Source: Listronotus oregonensis (Eukaryota; Arthropoda; Insecta; Coleoptera; Curculionidae). From it: a DNA stretch of 64,000 nucleotides. The stretch lies in NCBI GenBank assembly GCA_019359885.1, contig JAHBCN010000192.1, forward strand, positions 310,001 to 374,000, read 5' to 3'. Positions 61,464 to 64,000 of this stretch are shown one piece after another (position 1 is the stretch's first letter; each line of letters starts with the position of its first letter). The translations under genes and the position numbers were made by a program. Under the pieces are notes generated by a model that did no database searches, was not told the origin of the DNA, and saw only the letters and a list, made by a program, of their open reading frames with translations.

Positions 61464-62159
61464 CAAAGCTGTCGCAATTACTTTTAAAAAGTAATTCAAT
61501 TACAATTACCAATTACTACTCTAAGTAGTAGTAAATTACAATTACCAATTACCAGCATGTTTGTTAAAAGTAATTCAATTAAAACTAAAAGTAATTGAAT
61601 ATTTTAGCAATTGCTTTATTTAAATTACCACATATATTAAACACAATACAATAAACAAATAAAATATTTACACTAATATGCATCATACGCGCGCGTCACG
61701 CTTTCAAACTGCTTTCTCGGCAAGTTTAACATTAAATGACTCTAAAATACAAATTTCTTTTTATCCTACCCCAAACATTAACAGATTTTTCCACAAAAAA
61801 AAATATAAAAACGGTGGCGGTAAGCATCAATCGAAAATACGAAATCGGCGCGAAGGCGGTTATTCCGTAAAGACCTTTCTTTAATTAAATTTTATGTGGT
61901 AATTCAATTATTTATTAGGTAATTGAATTAATTTATAAGTAATTCAATTACTTCATAAACAATCTAATTACTTTCTAAGTAATTGAATTACTTGGGATTC
62001 GGAACAATTAATTACCAGTTACAAAAACATTATCCTATTAATTGATAATTCAAATACAATTACCTCTTTCGAAAAGGAATTGAATCAAAGTAATCCAATT
62101 ACTGAGAATTAATTGAATACAATTGTTCAATTATTTTAATTTAATTACCGACAGCTCTG
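61464..62159. mobile_element. 696-bp hAT MITE with perfect 8-bp TSD and AATTGAATTA-rich interior
   Basis: CAAAGCTGTCGCAATTACTT at the left and (reverse complement) CAGAGCTGTCGGTAATTAAA at the right. The target duplication CCTCTACC is exact at 61456-61463 and 62160-62167. Both sub-terminal regions consist of many repeats of AGTAATTCAATTAC and its reverse complement. A short non-repetitive core with CpGs lies at 61677-61880. Confidence 0.88.
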
Positions 62160-62167
62160 CCTCTACC

Positions 62168-62950
62168 TAAGAGAGTATTTTTTTTAACTTGACTTGGTGT
62201 GACGGAAGTATTGTAGTCGCAAAGAAAACGCATCTCGAGGTGTTCGTAAATCGTGTTGGGGTTTCTAGATAAGGAAATAATTTGTTTTCCCATTTTAATC
62301 TGTCTGTCGATCTCTCTGTCTCTTGGTCTGTCTCTTGGTTGACATTATAACTCCTGAATGGAATGAGATATTAATTTTATACTTGGTATACGTATAGTGC
62401 TCAAGTAAAATAACGACCTACTGGATGATATCGCTTGCCTGTGGGAGGGGTTAAGGTTGTTATATTAGGTATGTGATATTTTAATAATGTTTTAAAAGTT
62501 TAAAGTAAGGCTACTTAAAAACTGATTTGGTGTCCGGACTTATAAGCGTTTTAAAAACAAGGCTAAAGTGAGTAAGTAGTTGTAAAAGGGAAAAAATAAA
62601 TACATTAGGTTGTATGTATTTCAAGGTATTTTTGTTAGTTATTCTTTTAGATGGAATTAAAAAAATAGTTTTTTTATTGTTTTAAACTAAAATTTAACTC
62701 TCTTTATGTCCCCATTATTTTTATTAAAAAAATTTAGTAAGGGAACTCCCTTAGAAGTGTATGATGAAAAATTATTTTTTTAATAATAAATGGGTACCTG
62801 TTGAGGTACGAAAATAATGGTTTTACAAAAAATAAAAAAATCTTTTAAAATTTAATCAAAAAAGATCTATATTATTAACTAAAATATTTTAGCTTTCAAG
62901 GTAATACCATTATTGTGTATGGCAGATTGTTTTATTTAAAAGATTTCATT
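62168..62950. other. AT-rich stretch, no feature seen
   Basis: A short (TCTG/TCTC) repeat near 62305; nothing else recognised. Confidence 0.4.
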
Positions 62951-63230
62951 ATACAGAGTGTCCCAAAAGTAATGGGACACAGAGCAACAGCAGACTCATT
63001 ATGTCGAAATAATGCAATTTACGTAAACTTGCCTTATCCCAAAGTTGATAATAACTAAGATACAGGGTGTCAAACTTTTAATCTTGTTTTCATTTTTTCG
63101 TAATAATTTCTTAACCCTAAGGACATAACGGTACAAAATTGGGTTTCCGGGGGTTTTTTGAGGCGAGAAATTTAAATTCATCCATGCTTTTGATGTTGCT
63201 AGTAGAGGGCGCCAGCTACGGTTAACATAA
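62951..63230. mobile_element. TACAG-type element E, related to A/B core
   Basis: ATACAGAGTGTCCCAAAAGT at the left, GATACAGGGTGTCAAACTTT at 63059, and the A/B core in reverse (GGGTTTCCGGGGGTTTTTTG, GAAATTTAAATTCATC), ending AGAGGGCGCCAGC. It abuts foldback FB-1 copy c. Confidence 0.6.
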
Positions 63231-63826
63231 CTTGTTTTAGATGGCATAAATTTTTTTTAAGCTCAGTATATTAACTTGTTTATTAAAAAATAGGTTAAGA
63301 TAATTTCTTTTGCATCAAAAATGTATACTTCATTTAAGTCTCTAGGAGCAACTGTTTTCGAGATAAACGCACTTTAAGGACCCCGCAATTTTTTGATGAA
63401 AAAATGGGTTTTGGCCAAAAACTTTGCAAAGTAATAGTTCTCAACACTCTGATCAAAAGTCTCTAGGGCACAAAACCCGAAAACTCCTTTAAACCCCAAA
63501 AAATCACCCTCAAAAGTCACTGGGAATTCGGGAACCTTTGAGGGTGATTTTAAGGGCTTAGGGGGTTTTCGGGTTTTGTGCACGTAGACACTTTTGATCG
63601 GGGTGTTGAGAACTATTACTTTGCAAAGTTTAAAAACAATTGGCCAAAACCCATTTTCCATAAAAAAATTGCTGGGTCCTTTAAAGTGCGTTTATCTCAA
63701 AAACAGTTGCTCCTATAGACTTAAATGAAATATACATTTTTGATGCAAAAGAATTACCGTAACCTATTCTTTAATAAACAGGTCAATATACTAAGCTTAA
63801 AAAAATGTATGCCACCTAAAACAAGG
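63231..63826. mobile_element. Foldback FB-1, copy c, near-complete hairpin
   Basis: CTTGTTTTAGATGGCATAAA at 63231 pairs with the right end at 63826. The arms, each about 290 bases, run through TTGCATCAAAAATGTATA, GATAAACGCACTTTAAGGAC, TGGGTTTTGGCCAAAA and GGGCACAAAACCCGAAAACT to a centre near 63530. It is the cleanest palindrome in the window and longer outward than the other two copies. Confidence 0.88.
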
Positions 63827-64000
63827 GGTGTAGGCAAGGAAGTTTAAAGGTGTATGGAAGCCCAATACTGTAGAACAAAATTGTCCAGGCGTGCAGGGCA
63901 GCGGGGATAGGGAGATTGGCCCCGCGGAGTTTGCGCAATGAATAGTAGGTCAGACTTGACATCCTCAAATGTCAAATTCAAACATTCACTTTTTTTTTTA

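Noticed and set aside
63374..63661. 95-aa minus-strand open frame
   Set aside because: Lies entirely in the FB-1c hairpin; similar peptides arise from each FB-1 arm.

Overview
The window is strongly AT-rich eukaryotic DNA with spliced, intron-rich coding sequence and a dense mix of arthropod-type transposons. Everything points to an insect, possibly a beetle; I cannot name the species. There are no bacterial or organellar operons, rRNA genes or CRISPR arrays. Most open reading frames here are noise, including long YIYIYI peptides read through (TA)n microsatellites.

The only host gene I can support is a Spaetzle-like (Toll ligand/neurotrophin family) gene on the minus strand across the first ~13.5 kb. 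Three exons (8173-8333, 4958-5181, 332-558) join with matching splice phases. They encode a prodomain with the CARPGLTYCEHPDHYP-type motif followed by a Pro/Tyr-rich linker. The cystine-knot exons would lie left of position 1. A candidate first exon lies at 13306-13455 with a TATA-like box, but its phase does not fit exon 2 cleanly. Exon 4 carries an apparent 1-bp frameshift near 476-483. The introns are packed with transposons, foldback elements, satellites and long (TA)n arrays.

From about 14 kb to the right end the window is essentially a transposon graveyard. DNA transposons include four Tc1/mariner-type relics (663-1790, 4080-4450, 17431-18493, 25544-26518), hAT elements with recognisable 8-bp target duplications (14646, 22151, 44635, 53552, 58439, 61464), a PIF/Harbinger remnant with MADF and transposase pieces (48396-49351), and many TACAGGGTG-ended elements. 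Retroelements include a Penelope-like relic (32700-33182), three non-LTR relics (42510, 46937, 48064/49352) and a tRNA-derived SINE with a second fragment (19167, 60531). A multicopy intronless gene of unknown function, possibly a transposase, is present as a broken near-full-length copy (37001-38580) and a fragment (5680-5928).

The most unusual structural theme is long palindromes. At least eight foldback/hairpin elements of 0.2-1.6 kb were found, including one family present three times (1846, 58943, 63231). One element at 35138-36712 has inverted arms built largely of a 21-bp minisatellite. Other structural oddities are a ~260-bp satellite in two opposite-orientation blocks, a 5-copy ~120-bp tandem repeat, and three tRNA-like units in tandem. 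Several nested insertions can be read to the base from their target duplications.
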